Origin: JBEKCP01 sp050014815
Lineage (GTDB): Bacteria > Planctomycetota > Planctomycetia > Pirellulales > Thermoguttaceae
Length of the DNA: 23,255 nucleotides
Reading direction: 5' to 3'
Assembly: GCA_050014815.1 (NCBI GenBank)
Contig: JBEKCP010000023.1
Span: forward strand, 1 to 23,255
Part shown: in pieces, positions 22,401 to 23,255 of the stretch
Numbering within the stretch: position 1 is the stretch's first letter
Layout: each line of letters begins with the position of its first letter
The notes under the pieces: generated by a model
Database searches by the model: none
What the model was told of the DNA's origin: nothing
What the model saw: the letters and a program-made list of their open reading frames with translations, nothing else
Program-made: the position numbers and the translations under genes

Positions 22401-23255
22401 CGGCACCCTGACCGTCCAGGATGCCAACAGCCTGACCCTGACCGGCAGCGGCAGCAGCGGATTTGCCATCTCCGCCACCGGCAGCGGCGCGATGGCCATC
22501 GCCGGCACCACGCCCATCCAGAACGTGGCCGGCACGGTCAACGTGGCCAGCGGGGCCACCCTCACGATCGGCGCCCTGCTCCAGAACGGCAGCGGCAGCA
22601 CGATAAACAACAATAGCCTCGTCGAGACCGGCGGCGGCACCGTAATCCTGACCAACACGGGCAACGCCTACTATGGCGGCGGGACCACGATTTCGGCCGG
22701 CATCTTGCAGATCGGCGACGGCTCGACCACCAACGGCTCCCTGCCCAACATCGCCATGGCCAGCGGCGCCAGCGTCACCGACAACGACCGCCTGGTCTTT
22801 GCCAACCCGACCTACCTGCAGTACGCCGGCACGATCACGGGCACGGGGTCGCTGAGCAAGACCGGCACCGGCTCGATTTTGACAATCGGCGCCAGCGGCT
22901 CGGTGGAGCTGGGCGATTCGACGCTCAACGGCAACGCGATCCCGCTGGGCACCTCGGGGTCGGCGGGAACCTTGGCCCCGCAAGGGGTCGCCGCCGACGG
23001 CGTCCACGCGGTGCCGGAGCCCGGGACGCTCGCACTCCTGGCCGCCGCGGCCGCTTGCGGCTTCGCGATAAGGAGGAAGAAGGGATTGGGGATTAGGGAT
23101 TGGGGATTTGGGGATTTAGGGATTTGGGGATTTGGGGAGAATCGCCAAATCCGAAGCACCAAACTTCAAACAAATCCAAAATCGCAAATCCAAAATCCAA
23201 AATCGAACACGCTGCCGTGGCAGGCAGATCGAGGGAGGGCCTCCCAGGAGACTCT
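19486..23255 (+). CDS. Beta-strand-repeat, glycine-rich PEP-CTERM protein, 3' part, open at window end
   Basis: This frame is open from before 19486 to the window end, more than 1250 codons. GTG 19486 overlaps the stop of the upstream part (GTGA), so coupled re-initiation is possible, but continuity of one broken gene is more likely. Repeat signatures include KTGTGTLTLSGD near 19900, many TLNASGG / TVTGGGITT strands (20600-21000) and KTGTGSILTIG near 22860, as in autotransporter-associated beta-strand proteins. Positions about 21350-22290 encode a separate Gly-rich domain, opening with FTSSGTLTVPAGGETVKLLLVVG and closing GGSGFVLVVLPG. At 23011 a PEP-CTERM tail follows: VPEPGTLALL, a short Ala-rich membrane stretch and RRKK. 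This is the sorting signal for exosortase-type processing. Instead of a stop, the frame continues into a repeat. The expected role is a surface or matrix protein. Confidence 0.75.
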   Translation, partial: MILTGSSTARATMPFLGYSANGTVVFDNSGGVSGLGGLISGRGNEGGWTYGSSIVVKDYGEINASSGWVGMVNYFGALTFSSSTYPNAIAKLKVTGGTDVDDTVSSTSATFNTPPALEVVNIAQIVGSVTAPSGTAITKTGTGTLTLSGDSSATWGGAAGGVLVQAGGVVSGAANGLGTTGGTVVSGGAALYSNIADGLNGATITLSGTTSATGKLYSGTTNRASNYSRGVVNAFRGATIIFDNAGGVCGLGGYLEGYVEDYGTTGVTNDTVNKKLTLTFNGNSGNSTPLTSSLVSISAGSPAVTGPAGATTIAGLTLGNGTTTPTLTLQTGGNLTVTGAATVNAGATLTAANAGLIVPTLALSGGTATLNHAANSITTATVASGSGLSLLSGTIGTLNASGGTSSLSGSSVTTLNANGGITTVGSTALVSTATVAGGTFTLSGGTVTRTGDVTTGTGLVTVANGTLNLAGNATTATVTGGGITTTGGAITNFNHNTGASTSTIGAGTTVTTTTINAGTVNFNSTQANGSLSLPTGSTGIVNFGSTGGGATVGTANFSAGTGTANASYAQPLTITNQLQLPAGVTATLTGGSSFTASGSNLASTVNTLALSGGTLSFSVNSVQAFTSSGTLTVPAGGETVKLLLVVGGGGGGGSLGGGGGAVVWIPSGALAAGTYTVNVGGSGSAGTGSGGNGGSGGKTYLTLGGSTIVSAGGGGGYYSAHGGQNGGSGGGSGAVESSTSGATGGGGYIASGGHSAYTTDSSLGSFSGTIYGNAGGDVTGTRVNAQKTNARGGGGADAAATSAGASDSATAGTGGDGKQITDSSLGSYNNFYWGGGGGGAAYDFTENVSPVGGTGGKGGGGGGGAGTQSCPSPTGGLGDKTYGFTATAGNGGTATNNGAGSIGGAGGTNTGGGGGASFTGGAGGAGGSGFVLVVLPGALNFPNTTIAATANSPTLDLGGVIDATLGGLSLTGGTLTVQDANSLTLTGSGSSGFAISATGSGAMAIAGTTPIQNVAGTVNVASGATLTIGALLQNGSGSTINNNSLVETGGGTVILTNTGNAYYGGGTTISAGILQIGDGSTTNGSLPNIAMASGASVTDNDRLVFANPTYLQYAGTITGTGSLSKTGTGSILTIGASGSVELGDSTLNGNAIPLGTSGSAGTLAPQGVAADGVHAVPEPGTLALLAAAAACGFAIRRKKGLGIRDWGFGDLGIWGFGENRQIRSTKLQTNPKSQIQNPKSNTLPWQADRGRASQET
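23083..23211. repeat. AT-richer repeat block after the PEP-CTERM tail
   Basis: The left half has multiple GGGATT / GGGGATTTG units. The right half has multiple CAAATCC / CCAAAATCC units that can pair with the left half, so the block is a loose large palindrome. It is much lower in GC than its surroundings. It directly follows the RRKK codons of the PEP-CTERM protein and is read in frame as GLGIRDWGFGDLGIW and so on. Confidence 0.75.

Noticed and set aside
23083..23211. Telomere-like or origin-like repeats (GGGATTTGG)
   Set aside because: The units are irregular, palindromically mirrored and fused to a coding frame; nothing supports a telomere or a replication origin.

Overview
The window is GC-rich bacterial DNA, most likely from a planctomycete (order Pirellulales or a relative, by inference). 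The evidence is a set of family hallmarks: a DUF1559 protein, an N-terminal LEPR-XLL type export motif, a PEP-CTERM protein with autotransporter-type beta-strand repeats, a very large FecR/VIT/VWA/TPR protein, and many short palindromic repeats scattered between and inside genes. No tRNA, rRNA, CRISPR array, transposase or integrase was seen.

Layout, left to right. (1) 75-515 (+): a small two-CBS-domain protein. (2) 673-10050 (+): a 3125-residue envelope-anchored protein with a FecR-like segment, a VIT domain, a VWA domain with intact MIDAS residues and a long helical/TPR C-terminal part. Its coding sequence holds at least twelve inserted repeat elements, all read through in frame. (3) 10205-13243 (+): a secreted three-part protein, with a nucleoside-hydrolase-like domain, a TIM-barrel glycosidase-like middle and a SUMF1/FGE-like C-terminus. 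(4) 13385-15907 (-): a secreted DUF1559 protein, convergent with gene 3 and separated from it by a perfect 29-bp inverted repeat. (5) 16153-18747 (+): a LEPR-XLL, Ig-like, calpain-type (C2) cysteine protease, divergent from gene 4. (6) 18896 to the window end (+): a beta-strand-repeat, glycine-rich, PEP-CTERM surface protein. Its reading frame is broken at least once and possibly twice, and its C-terminus runs on past the PEP-CTERM tail into a repeat.

Apart from the CBS protein, the products look exported or envelope-associated. The genes do not form an obvious single pathway. The most unusual aspect is the density and variety of small palindromic elements. Two 73-bp copies, inverted relative to each other, differ at one base, and one of them is flanked by an 11-bp direct repeat that looks like a target-site duplication. 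Within the giant gene the elements keep the frame and add short peptides. In the last gene the disruptions lie at or near such elements.
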